Positions 46,391 through 54,373 of a stretch of 64,000 bases of DNA are shown in pieces. A program made the translations under genes and the position numbers. Under the pieces are notes generated by a model. That model saw only the letters and a program-made list of their open reading frames with translations. It was not told the DNA's origin and made no database searches. The stretch comes from Bradyrhizobium cenepequi (lineage in GTDB: Bacteria > Pseudomonadota > Alphaproteobacteria > Rhizobiales > Xanthobacteraceae): contig NZ_JAGKJI010000011.1 of assembly GCF_020329485.1 (NCBI RefSeq), positions 119,814 to 183,813 on the forward strand. The letters run 5' to 3'. The first letter of the stretch is position 1; the number at the start of each line of letters is the position of its first letter.

Positions 46391-47320
46391 CTAGGCGACC
46401 TTCATAGGCGGCTGTTTGGTGGCCTTGACGCGGGTTACACTGCACCGACCATCAACGCTGACGGGCACGTCACCATCGATGGTGGCGCGACGAACGACGC
46501 GATGCTGGTCGCCGTAATCATTGACCGCATAATGGTGCGTGGCGCGGTTGTCCCAGATCGCGACATCGCCCTCCTTCCAGTTCCAGCGCACGGTGTTTTC
46601 GGGCGCGCTGACATGAGACTGGAATAGATCAAACAGCTTTTGGCCGTCATATTTGGGAATGCCAACAAAACGCTGCACCAAAACGCCGAGCACTAGCGTC
46701 CGCTCGCCGGTCTCGGGGTGGACACGCACCACGGGATGTTCGGTCTCGAAGATCGTTTTGGTGAAGACCTCGCCAAAATGCTTCTTGTCGACCTCGCGGG
46801 CACGGGCCATTCCGGCGTAGTCGAAGACGTTGCTGTGAACGGCCCAGAGCTCGTCGGCAAGCCGTTGCAGCGCTGGAGGCAGGTCGAGATAGGCGGCCGC
46901 GGTGTTTGACCAGATCGTATCGCCACCGAATGGTGGCATCACAACGGCTCGCAGCACCAGAATCTTGGGATAGGCATCGGCGTAGGTCCCATCGGCGTGC
47001 CACACATCGGCCCGGCCACCGCCGCGAGCGGAGTCAAGCTCGAGGATCGATGCCATTCCCTTGGTAACACCGAGAATCGGATGTGGCACCAGCCTTCCGA
47101 AACGGGCAGCAAATAGCTCCTGCTCGGCGTCATCGAGATGACCTTGGTCGCGGAAGAAGATCACCTTGTGCTCGAGCAGCAAGCTGTTGATTTCGGCGAT
47201 CGCCTGGTCCGGCAAATCGCCTGAGAGCTTGATATTTCTGATTTCGGCGCCGATGCGCGCTGCGCGTTTGACGACATCGGTACGCGGAATGGCATAATCG
47301 ATCGAAGTCGGTTCACTCAT
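46391..47320 (-). CDS. TauD/TfdA-family Fe(II)/2-oxoglutarate dioxygenase
   Basis: A full-length 309-residue protein. The iron ligands fit WHADGTY (HxD, near residues 108-114) and the distal histidine in DYGDQHRVVRRATIDGD (near 274), with the arginine that binds 2-oxoglutarate after it. The early segment EIRNIKLSGDLPDQAIAEIN is typical of TauD/TfdA/AtsK enzymes, which hydroxylate sulfonates, alkyl sulfates or phenoxyacids. It is the only intact gene of this reverse-strand catabolic group. The substrate is unknown. Confidence 0.92.
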   Translation of the reverse strand: MSEPTSIDYAIPRTDVVKRAARIGAEIRNIKLSGDLPDQAIAEINSLLLEHKVIFFRDQGHLDDAEQELFAARFGRLVPHPILGVTKGMASILELDSARGGGRADVWHADGTYADAYPKILVLRAVVMPPFGGDTIWSNTAAAYLDLPPALQRLADELWAVHSNVFDYAGMARAREVDKKHFGEVFTKTIFETEHPVVRVHPETGERTLVLGVLVQRFVGIPKYDGQKLFDLFQSHVSAPENTVRWNWKEGDVAIWDNRATHHYAVNDYGDQHRVVRRATIDGDVPVSVDGRCSVTRVKATKQPPMKVA

Positions 47321-48494
47321 GTTGTTTCCTCTGCGGTTTCTTCACCAAACAAACGTATTCAGCTGCGGCACGAATGGGTGAACGTTAGATTGGGAATATC
47401 AAAATCCGCGGCAATCGGCCCGTTGGTGCCGGCTTCGTGTGAGGCAAAATCGGCCACGCACGGATCGCGGCTGATCCGTGCCATTTTCGATGGGGTATGC
47501 CTGAAACTCACCGGTGCCCCTTACTGATGATCTGGCAGGTTCAACTTCGAACGGCAGGTCACGTCACTGGACTTCATAGGCAGACCTCGCGCGGGTGATC
47601 TCCAGCAAGCACCGTGCCAATCGCGAAAACCGAGCCTTGAACGGTTACCTACCGCCAAGAGCGCTAACGGGATCGGGGAAACCCGGCGCGACGGTCACCG
47701 GATTGCGCTGATAATTCGACCAGATAGCCTGGGAGCTCGATGGCCAGCCGCATCCTCGCGTGCGAAGAAGCAGAGTCTAACAAAACATTAGGTCGAGCGC
47801 CTGGGTCGGGACCAACGGCTACAGGGCGCTCGATTGTCAGGCATCCGTTCGGCTCAGCACGAGAGACGAATCATATGACCTTCCATCCTTCAACATCAGA
47901 CACGTCGGGTTCAAGACGGACATGTCGGAAATCTGACAATCGGCAGCGTCGATCCAAAGGCATGCTGACGACCGCGCGTGTTTCCTCTCGTAAAGCAAGG
48001 CACACACCAAATTTCGGGACCATCGCGCACCCCTGATCTCGAAGTGGGGGCACCTGTCATTCTCGAGCTGCTCCGGCGATACCCGCCGTGGCATTCGAGT
48101 TCATCGACGCACCGCTCGGCATCGATGCGTCTGATCGCATTCGCTTGTTGCCCCGCATGAGCGAGTATGCGGCCTTTATTCAACCTCAGTTTGGACGCGG
48201 CTGGAGCATTGGGCTCGCGCCATGGCCGATCACGAAGCCGATCGCGCCAAGAGCGACAACAAATACCGAGAGCATGGGGCATTCGGCTGCGCCAGATTTG
48301 CACTGCCATTCCGCCGATGCGCGCGTAGGTCCAGATCGAGTTACGGGGTTGCTGGTCGACAATACCGCCGGCGCATGGTTTGCAGCCATCGGCGAGTGAT
48401 CGAAAATCCCGTCACGAGAACATCGCGGTCGACGTTTGCGCAGGTCATTCGCGGGGCCAACGGATGAAGAGAACCGTGACCCGCCACGCTGCTA
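47321..48494. other. 1.2-kb region without a convincing gene
   Basis: The stretch has only short open frames on both strands without SD or family likeness. One 67-codon reverse-strand frame (48186-48389) contains a hydrophobic run, PMLSVFVVALGAIGFVIGHG, and could be a small membrane peptide, but support is weak. It reads like decayed intergenic island DNA. Confidence 0.4.
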
Positions 48495-49080
48495 GTGTTC
48501 TGTCCCGCAAGTTCGTAGCATAGTTATTGCATGGGTTTCGGGTATCCTGATCGAAGGAGATACCCGATGCGCACCGGACGTCCGAAGGCGATGCTGACGA
48601 TTTCCAGCGTCGAACACACGCAGCTCTCGCCCATAACACGGTCGCGCTCGCTCCCGCGGCGCTGACGTTACGAGCAAAGATCGTGCTGGCCTGCGACCAT
48701 GACCCGAGCAACGTGGTCGTGGCCACGCGGCTTGGTGTCGGCCCCATACGATCGGCAAACGGCGCAATCGCTTCATCGCAAATCGCATCGATGATCTCTA
48801 CGACGAGATGCGTACCGGCAGACCCCGCACGGTAGAGGATGAGGCTGTGGGCCGAGCTGATCACCAAGACACTCGCTCGCAAGCCCAAAGCCGCAACCCA
48901 TTGGAGCGTGCGCGCATCGCCAAAGAGACGGAAATTGCCAAAAGCACCGTTGTCAAAAAAATCGACCGCTTCATCCGCACCCACAATGCAAACTCACACC
49001 CCTTCGTGTAGATCGCTACCGCCGACTCCAGCCTCCAGAAACTCGCGCGGCTTTGTCAGCGAATTTCCGTGACAGAACAC
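48495..49080 (+). mobile_element. IS630-family element, internally deleted, with intact ends
   Basis: Perfect 10-bp terminal repeats GTGTTCTGTC (48495-48504) and GACAGAACAC (49071-49080) are each flanked by TA, the target of IS630/Tc1-type elements. Inside are pieces of an IS630 transposase: MRTGRPKAMLTISSVEHTQL, RSLPAALTLRAKIVLA, IDDLYDEMRTGRPRTVEDEA, and a C-terminal FIRTHNANSHPFV. The DDE catalytic middle is missing: the unit is 586 bp against about 1.1 kb for a full element. It is non-autonomous, like a MITE precursor. Confidence 0.8.
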
Positions 49081-49170
49081 TAGACATCTATTCGATAATC
49101 TACGCCTGCCGGGACTGGGGCATTGCGGTCCCCGCTTTCCGGAAGGAAGGCAATAGAGGAGATTGCTCGC

Positions 49171-49362
49171 ATGAGTGACGGGCTTCAAGAGGCGGATGAC
49201 GCGGCCACTGTCGAGGAGCTGCTCGGACTGCTGGTCAGCATTCTAGCGTCAGTAAGGCGGCTTCCGCGCGCCCCAGAACGCGATGCAGCGTTACGGCAGA
49301 TAAGGGAATTTCAAACACGTGTAGGCGTGGTCCTGCTGGAGCGGTTTTACGATAAAGAGTAG
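49171..49362 (+). CDS. small hypothetical protein
   Basis: A 63-residue acidic helical protein, MSDGLQEADDAATVEELLGL, ending RVGVVLLERFYDKE. ATG 49171 is preceded by AGAGGAG at good distance, which favours a true gene. The family was not recognised. Confidence 0.55.
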   Translation: MSDGLQEADDAATVEELLGLLVSILASVRRLPRAPERDAALRQIREFQTRVGVVLLERFYDKE

Positions 49363-50163
49363 CGAGCTCCCATTGCCGTAGTGCAGGCGCGTCCTGCGAA
49401 ATGCGTCGACCACTTCAATGCGCGGCTGATCGTCGGCAACCATAGAGGCAGTCCATATCTAGGCTATTGCTAACAGCAGCGATGATCTCGGCTGGCGTTC
49501 CCGTTTGCGGTGAAGTTCGGGATATGCTTCGGTGATGGCCGGCAATCTTTCGGTCATCGCCTCCCGGTCATGCGTGCGAAGTCCCTCACGGTGATAAATG
49601 TCGGCGTCGGCCGTGCGGCAGCCGTGATAGCTCCGCAAGATCACGGGTTCGACAGCCTCAGCAAGCTATCGATATGGTACTCGATGCCGGCGGTGGGGCA
49701 CTTTTCGAGCACGCGTAACCCATCGAGATCATTCCAGCACAATCGTGGAAAATACTAGACTTTTTCTCATGCCGGGCTTGAGGCGTTTCATGCACAACGT
49801 TCTTTTCGGATTTATCTTCTATGCACCTCGTGCTGAAACACTATCGGTTATTTTGTTTCAGGCGAGGGGGATGCAGGACAGTGCAAGGAATTCGCCGCAA
49901 AGATGCTTCGCGAACGGGCGCGTTTGGCGTGCAATGGATTCGAATAGGCAGCGCCTATCGATTTCACTTTCACACGGAAATCAATATCACCCCTGAATGG
50001 GGGCGGGCATTCCTATCCCAAAGAACTCGTCGACGTTGCAGCATCATGCTACGTAGCGTGTGCCAAAATCCGAAACTGTGCACTGCCGACTTGACGGGTC
50101 CCTACGGATGACAATGGAATAGAACCTTGCAGCTCTTGCAGAGGCCCGAACAGCACTCTCGCA
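49363..50163. other. 800-base region without a convincing gene
   Basis: Only short, SD-less frames are present (for example 49510-49758). The composition is mixed and AT-richer near 49700-50000. I see no repeat, RNA gene or family match. Confidence 0.4.
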
Positions 50164-50469
50164 ATGGCAGTCTCCGGTGGCTCTGATCAAGAGGATAGAG
50201 CAGGTGGGCAGCTGATCGAATCGCCTGTGCTTTTCGCCAAGCCAGACATCAACTTCCTCTTCGACGCGCTGGTTTTAGCCAAGTTCATAAACCTGAGGTC
50301 AGTCGAGCAAGTCCGGTTAGCTGGTGCAACGGAGGACTGGCCGGATGGCTTCATCGGAGCCCCCAAAGCGTTCATGACCGTAGAGGTTACGGAGGTGATG
50401 GAGCCCGGCCGCAAGCGAGGTGACGAATACGAACGAAGAATATCAATAAAGAAACCCGATCGCCAATGA
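50164..50469 (+). pseudogene. hypothetical protein, probably an N-terminal fragment
   Basis: This 101-residue frame contains LFAKPDINFLFDALVLAKFI and QVRLAGATEDWPDGFIGAPK, which look like real protein and resemble a larger unnamed rhizobial family from memory. There is no SD at the ATG. It ends about 50 bases before the left direct repeat of the IS1595-type element, in a place where the family would go on, so it is probably a truncated remnant. Confidence 0.4.
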
Positions 50470-50518
50470 TTTCTGACGAGTTGCGCCGTGAGGCCGAGGT
50501 CGTCATCGATTTTGTGGT

Positions 50519-50527
50519 ATTGCGAAG
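50519..50527. repeat. left 9-bp target-site duplication (ATTGCGAAG)
   Basis: The same nine bases recur at 53166-53174, directly outside the right end of the IS1595-type element. The family usually makes 8-bp duplications, so one base may be chance. Confidence 0.7.
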
Positions 50528-50531
50528 GGTG

Positions 50532-50552
50532 ATTATATACTTTACACCACAA
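50532..50552 (+). repeat. left terminal inverted repeat
   Basis: It begins ATTATATACTT and pairs with 53141-53161 with two mismatches in 21 bases. Confidence 0.8.
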
Positions 50553-50596
50553 GACCCAATTCCTAGAATCGCCGCATTCACTAGGGAATTGGCACC

Positions 50597-51513
50597 ATGT
50601 CTCAGTTCAACGCGCCCCACTTCCAGAGCCACGAAGCAGCCCGCGAGTACCTTGAAGGTCTCCGCTGGGGCGCTGAGCGCGTTTGCCCGCACTGCGGCAC
50701 CGTCAACGAGTCCTTTCTGACCAAGAAGCCCGGCGTGTACCGCTGCCGCACTAAGGAGTGCCGCAAGGACTTCTCCGTCACCACCAAGAGTGCGATGGAG
50801 TCGAGCCACATCAAACTGCACATCTGGCTGCAGGCATTCTACCTGATGGCCTCCAGCAAGAAGGGCATTAGCTCCCATCAGCTCCACCGGGCGCTTGGCA
50901 TCACCTACAAGAGCGCGTGGTTCCTCACCCATCGCATCCGCGAAGCTATGCGCGCTGGCGGCCTGCTCCCCCTTTAGGCAGCGGCGGCAAGGCCGTTGAA
51001 GCGGATGAGACCTTCATCGGCCGCCTCGAAGGCCAGAAGAAGGGCAAGGCCGCTTGGGCGCATAAAAACGTGGTCCTTACACTCGTCGAACGTGGCGGTT
51101 CTGCCCGTAGCTTCCATATCGATGGCGTGATGCATGCCGACATCGCCCCGATCCTGCGCGCCAATCTGGCCCGCGAGGCTCAGTTGATGACCGACAAGGC
51201 CGCTGGCTACAAAATCGTTGGTCGCGAGTTCGCCAGCCATGATGCCGTGGATCACAGCAAGGACGAATACGCCCGTTACGAAGGCGAAAAGGTTATCTCG
51301 ACCAACACGGTTGAAGGCTACTATTCAGTCTTCAAACGAGGCATGAAGGGCGTCTATCAGCACTCCGCTGAGAAGCACCTACACCGTTACCTCTCGGAAT
51401 TTGACTTCCGTTACTCAAATCGCTCCGCGCTTGGCGTGACCGATGGAGAACGTGCAGACCTTGCCGTCAAGGGCGCGGCTGGCAAGCGTCTGACGTATCG
51501 CCAACCTGACTAA
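50597..51513 (+). pseudogene. IS1595-family transposase, one frameshift
   Basis: The first frame (50597-50977) has a zinc-ribbon (VCPHCGTV and CRTKECRKDF) and the helical start AFYLMASSKKGISSHQLHRA. The second frame carries the DDE/N-type catalytic part: VEADETFIGRLEGQKKG, LMTDKAAGYKIVG and STNTVEGYYSVFKRGMKGVY, ending at 51513. The change is a -1 shift at the run CTCCCCCTTTAG near 50970. It may be a one-base loss or a slippage site; with slippage a full protein of about 305 residues could be made. Confidence 0.8.
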
Positions 51514-51605
51514 GCCAGATTTTAAGCGGCTCGCTCGCCGGTTCTTGCGCTGGCGGGCGAAGAAGTATCCGCCCAAGAAGCCGATCCGAGTCAAATACTG
51601 GCGCA

Positions 51606-51780
51606 CCAGTTGAACCTGTTCAAAACAGGGGTGGCGCCTAGACTCTGGAACTGGCCAGCCTCACTCTTAGGAGTTGATTCGGATGCTGCCCTTCGCGGGA
51701 GCGGCATCCGATCCTGCAATCAACCTTGGAGCCGGTCGCAGGAGAAGGGCAGTGAGAGTCGGACATTGAGTCCGATTTTT
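51606..51780 (+). ncRNA. candidate structured RNA inside the IS1595-type element
   Basis: Base-pairing read by eye: CCAGTT (51606-51611) with AACTGG (51649-51654), enclosing CCTGTT (51615-51620) with AACAGG (51624-51629). Then GTTGATT (51673-51679) pairs with AATCAAC (51718-51724), and CGGATGC (51680-51686) with GCATCCG (51704-51710). The loop of that hairpin, TGCCCTTC (51687-51694), is complementary to GAAGGGCA (51744-51751), allowing a pseudoknot. A terminator follows at 51759-51780. No ORF explains this stretch. It could be a transposon-linked RNA or a leader of the Cas2-like gene; this is inferred. Confidence 0.5.
51759..51780 (+). terminator. rho-independent terminator
   Basis: Stem TCGGAC/GTCCGA with loop ATTGA is followed by TTTTT. 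It lies 41 bases before the Cas2-like gene, so it would end an upstream transcript or attenuate that gene. Confidence 0.75.
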
Positions 51781-51821
51781 CCTTTAGTCAATACCGGCTC
51801 CGCATCACAAAGGAGCCTCTA

Positions 51822-52091
51822 ATGGCTTTCAACTTGTTTATTGCTTACGACCTCGACAAGCCCGGCCAAAATTACGAAAGGGTCCACGCTCGGATCAAAT
51901 CGTTAGGTCGCTGGTATCACGCTCAACAGTCACTCACGGCTTTGAGTCCCCAACAGGCCCACAAAGCCGTTTGGGCGGAGATGGACATTGGCGATAGCTT
52001 GATTGTCGTCGACGCAACCGGAGCCGTTATGACCCCGGCGCTGCCGGATCATATCGATGCGATCAATCGCGTCTGGTTTGAGCCCGCTTAA
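51822..52091 (+). CDS. Cas2/VapD-like ferredoxin-fold small protein
   Basis: An 89-residue protein with a strong SD (AAAGGAG, 51810-51816). It reads as beta-alpha-beta units: FNLFIAYDLDKPGQNYERVH, then ARIKSLGRWYHAQQSL, then EMDIGDSLIVVDATG. The YDLD after strand 1 and the DSLIVVD strand are like Cas2 and VapD/SinR-like small proteins, some of which are nucleases. There is no CRISPR array or cas1 in the window, so it is not evidence for CRISPR. It is cargo of the IS1595-type element and follows the structured RNA candidate. Confidence 0.6.
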   Translation: MAFNLFIAYDLDKPGQNYERVHARIKSLGRWYHAQQSLTALSPQQAHKAVWAEMDIGDSLIVVDATGAVMTPALPDHIDAINRVWFEPA

Positions 52092-52129
52092 ACCACCATC
52101 AGCAATCGGGTTGAATACCCGAACCTCCA

Positions 52130-52291
52130 TCAACGAGAAGTCCGGCGTTTGCCGGGCTTCTTTTTCACCTTCTTTACCTTCGGCTTTTCCTTCAACGGCT
52201 CATGCGGCGTTTTGAGTGCGCGACGTAGCGCAGCTTCGAAACGCAATTGGGCTTCTTTCTCACCATATTGATCGTCTGGCTTCTTGGGCAT
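52130..52291 (-). CDS. small basic protein (KEAxxRFEAALR type)
   Basis: From ATG 52291 this is a 53-residue protein, MPKKPDDQYGEKEAQLRFEA, with a lysine-rich tail (KPKVKKVKKKPGKRR). The EKEAQLRFEAALR helix is a motif I recall from many small alphaproteobacterial proteins of unknown function. Its start codon overlaps that of the HNH gene on the other strand (shared CATG). The tail suggests nucleic-acid binding. Confidence 0.6.
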   Translation of the reverse strand: MPKKPDDQYGEKEAQLRFEAALRRALKTPHEPLKEKPKVKKVKKKPGKRRTSR

Positions 52292-53081
52292 GGGCAAACC
52301 ACCAAAACGAGCAAACTTAAAGCCACCAGGGCGATGCATCTTCTGCGGCGAGGGCGGGCTTACCAAAGAGCATATCTTCGCCGAATGGATACAGCAGTTG
52401 GCCCCACCGCGTTCCACTCATACACACCATCGCACAACCTTGGGGCCACTTACATTCAGGGGCAAGCTGCACCGGCAGGGCGACCCGCTGACGAAGAAAT
52501 TAAAGGTCGTTTGCCGTGCGTGCAATAATGTCTGGATGAGCAGACTGCAAACGCAAGCTAAACCACTGGTCAGCTCCCTCATCCGTGGCGATTGGACATC
52601 CCTGAACCAGACAGAACAAAAGATCGTGGCGTCTTGGATGGCCATGACCGTGATGGTGCTTGAATTCGCCGATTTGGCCACCGTTGGCGTTCCCAGAGCC
52701 TCAAGGGAGGCGTTCTTTGTCATCAAAGAACCCCCACCAGATTGGTACATCTGGATAGCTCCGTATGGAGGCGTTTCTAACTCAGGAGCCTTTTGGCACA
52801 CCGGCATCGGTCTGGGTGACGCCGCCGATATAGGTAGTTTCACAGGCTGTAATATGCAGATTACTACCTTCAATCTTGGCAGGACCCTGTTTCACAGCTT
52901 CAGCAATAACTCGTCCCTCTACTTTCAGCCGCTCGGACTCGGCCCGCAGCTTGGACTTGTCCAAATTTGGCCAGTCCAGCGCGCGGGCGTAACTAGACCC
53001 GTCTATGCGCTTAATGACGACGACACCTACAGGGCGGCCACCACGATTCGCGAGATAATTCTGAGTCTCAACAAGAGCTAG
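52290..53081 (+). CDS. HNH-type endonuclease-like protein
   Basis: A 263-residue protein from ATG 52290 (a TTG at 52284 is possible; no SD is seen). The N-terminus holds an HNH/treble-clef site: CIFCGEGGLTKEHIFAEW (CxxC and EH, near residues 16-33) and CRACNNVWMSRL (CxxCNN, near 74). The C-terminal 150 residues are unlike anything I know. Nuclease activity is likely by motif, but the target is unknown. The gene reaches almost to the right inverted repeat and so is element cargo. Confidence 0.65.
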   Translation: MGKPPKRANLKPPGRCIFCGEGGLTKEHIFAEWIQQLAPPRSTHTHHRTTLGPLTFRGKLHRQGDPLTKKLKVVCRACNNVWMSRLQTQAKPLVSSLIRGDWTSLNQTEQKIVASWMAMTVMVLEFADLATVGVPRASREAFFVIKEPPPDWYIWIAPYGGVSNSGAFWHTGIGLGDAADIGSFTGCNMQITTFNLGRTLFHSFSNNSSLYFQPLGLGPQLGLVQIWPVQRAGVTRPVYALNDDDTYRAATTIREIILSLNKS

Positions 53082-53140
53082 TTCGGGCGCGCCAGCTTCC
53101 GGCGCATCGCCTTCCGCACTCATGTTCTACATCCTGCGGT

Positions 53141-53161
53141 TTGTGGTTTCAAGTATATAAT
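53141..53161 (-). repeat. right terminal inverted repeat
   Basis: It ends AAGTATATAAT and pairs with 50532-50552 (19 of 21). The second target copy ATTGCGAAG follows at 53166-53174. Confidence 0.8.
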
Positions 53162-53165
53162 TGTC

Positions 53166-53174
53166 ATTGCGAAG
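53166..53174. repeat. right 9-bp target-site duplication (ATTGCGAAG)
   Basis: It is identical to 50519-50527. Confidence 0.7.
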
Positions 53175-53210
53175 CGCGATTCCGCGAGCCGCGTCCTCAG
53201 ATCAGTCGTA

Positions 53211-53600
53211 TCACGCGCTGGCTCCGCCGCGATGCTCATCCAGTGCGGTATTGAGGCACTTAATCAAGTGCCGTCCGACGAAGGGCTTGGTCAGGAAGCA
53301 AATCGCTCCGGCGCTCAGTGCACGGGAGCGAACGCGATCATCGGGAAAGGCAGTGATGAAAATGAACGGTGCACCGCAACCCTGGGCCCGCATATGTGTC
53401 AGCAGGTCCAAGCCGCTCATAACTGACATCTGGATATCCGCAATCACACACGATGTTTCGTTCAGATGGGGCGACCGCAAGAACTCCTCTGCCGACGCAA
53501 ATGTATGGACGATGTAGCCGCGGGATTTCAAAAGATTATTTATCGCAGCACGGACCGACCCGTCGTCATCGACGACGGAAATGAGCGAAGGCGTGGACAA
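53211..53600 (-). CDS. single-domain response regulator (REC only)
   Basis: A 129-residue receiver domain: acidic pocket SVVDDDGSV (residues 8-16), phospho-acceptor aspartate in CVIADIQMSVMSGLDLLTH (near 55), conserved FITAFPDD and the lysine in FLTKPF (near 105). There is no output domain. It lies after the LuxR-type regulator and the PAS kinase on the same strand, so it may be a second phosphate acceptor or sink for that kinase. Confidence 0.9.
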   Translation of the reverse strand: MSTPSLISVVDDDGSVRAAINNLLKSRGYIVHTFASAEEFLRSPHLNETSCVIADIQMSVMSGLDLLTHMRAQGCGAPFIFITAFPDDRVRSRALSAGAICFLTKPFVGRHLIKCLNTALDEHRGGASA

Positions 53601-53692
53601 GACGATCCCCTCCTAACGCGGGAAAGGCGCTTGCCGCAGCATAGCCGCCTGGATCAAAGGTGGGCTTGAGAGATGAAATTGTAAAATCATAC

Positions 53693-54373
53693 TTAGGTTT
53701 GTTCGGGGCGGTTGGCACGAGTTCCCACGAGCTCAGCCATTCTGATTAAATCGGCCAGCGAGCGTGCGCCCATTTTCCTCATCACGTGTCCGCGATAGAT
53801 CTTGACGGTAATTTCGGCGAGCCCGAGCTCTGCGGCTACTTGTTTGTTCATCAGGCCAGCAGTGACCAGTTTCATCACTGCCTGTTCGCGTGGGCTTAAA
53901 GTCTCGAACGAGGACTGCAGGTTCGCAACCGTCTTCTCAACCTCCCGCCTCTTGCGATCCCGTTCGGTCGCGGCGACCACGGCGTCAAGCAGCTCCTGAT
54001 CGCGAAACGGCTTGGTAAGAAAATCGACCGCTCCACCCTTCATGGCCCTGACCGTCATCGGAATGTCGCCATGGCCGGTGATGAAAATGATTGGAATGTG
54101 AAGGTTCAACTTGGCCAGCTCAGTCTGCAGCTCGAGGCCGCTCAATCCCGGCAGCCTAACGTCAAGGACGAGGCAGCTGGGAACATCCGGAAGCGTGCCC
54201 TGCAGCATTTCCCGGGCCGATCCGAACGCAACAACGTCCAAGCCCACCTGTCGAAAAAGATTCGCGAGCGAACGACGTATCGAGACATCGTCGTCGATCA
54301 CGACGACGGTCGCCCTTCCGCTCGGCTCCTCGGCCTGCACGCCTTGGTGCGGCGTGTCAGAGCGCCCGGTCAC
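53693..54373 (-). CDS. FixJ/TodT-type LuxR response regulator
   Basis: This 226-residue protein has a receiver domain ([13 protein letters not shown]; acceptor in [17 protein letters not shown] near residue 72; DFLTKPF) and a C-terminal LuxR HTH ([20 protein letters not shown], then [20 protein letters not shown]). Its ATG overlaps the kinase stop (ATGA), so the two are coupled and should be a cognate pair. Targets are unknown. Confidence 0.93.
   Translation of the reverse strand: MTGRSDTPHQGVQAEEPSGRATVVVIDDDVSIRRSLANLFRQVGLDVVAFGSAREMLQGTLPDVPSCLVLDVRLPGLSGLELQTELAKLNLHIPIIFITGHGDIPMTVRAMKGGAVDFLTKPFRDQELLDAVVAATERDRKRREVEKTVANLQSSFETLSPREQAVMKLVTAGLMNKQVAAELGLAEITVKIYRGHVMRKMGARSLADLIRMAELVGTRANRPEQT

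Larger units (their letters stand above)
50528..53165 (+). mobile_element. IS1595-type transposable element with cargo, 2.64 kb
   Basis: The unit is bounded by inverted repeats at 50532-50552 and 53141-53161, which match in 19 of 21 positions and share AAGTATATAAT, and by the 9-bp direct repeat ATTGCGAAG. Between them lie an IS1595-family transposase (frame broken), a structured intergenic stretch, a Cas2/VapD-like gene, a small basic-protein gene on the other strand and an HNH-type gene. IS1595 relatives are known to carry passenger genes. The intact ends and duplication show that this whole set moved as one. Confidence 0.8.

Noticed and set aside
50466..50720. ORF MISDELRREAEVV... running into the IS1595 left end
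   Set aside because: Only about 20 codons lie outside the element. After removing the element the frame would run antisense into the REC gene, so it is unlikely to be a gene.
51822..52091. Cas2-like protein as a sign of a CRISPR system
   Set aside because: No repeat-spacer array, cas1 or effector gene is present in the window, and the gene sits inside a transposable element.
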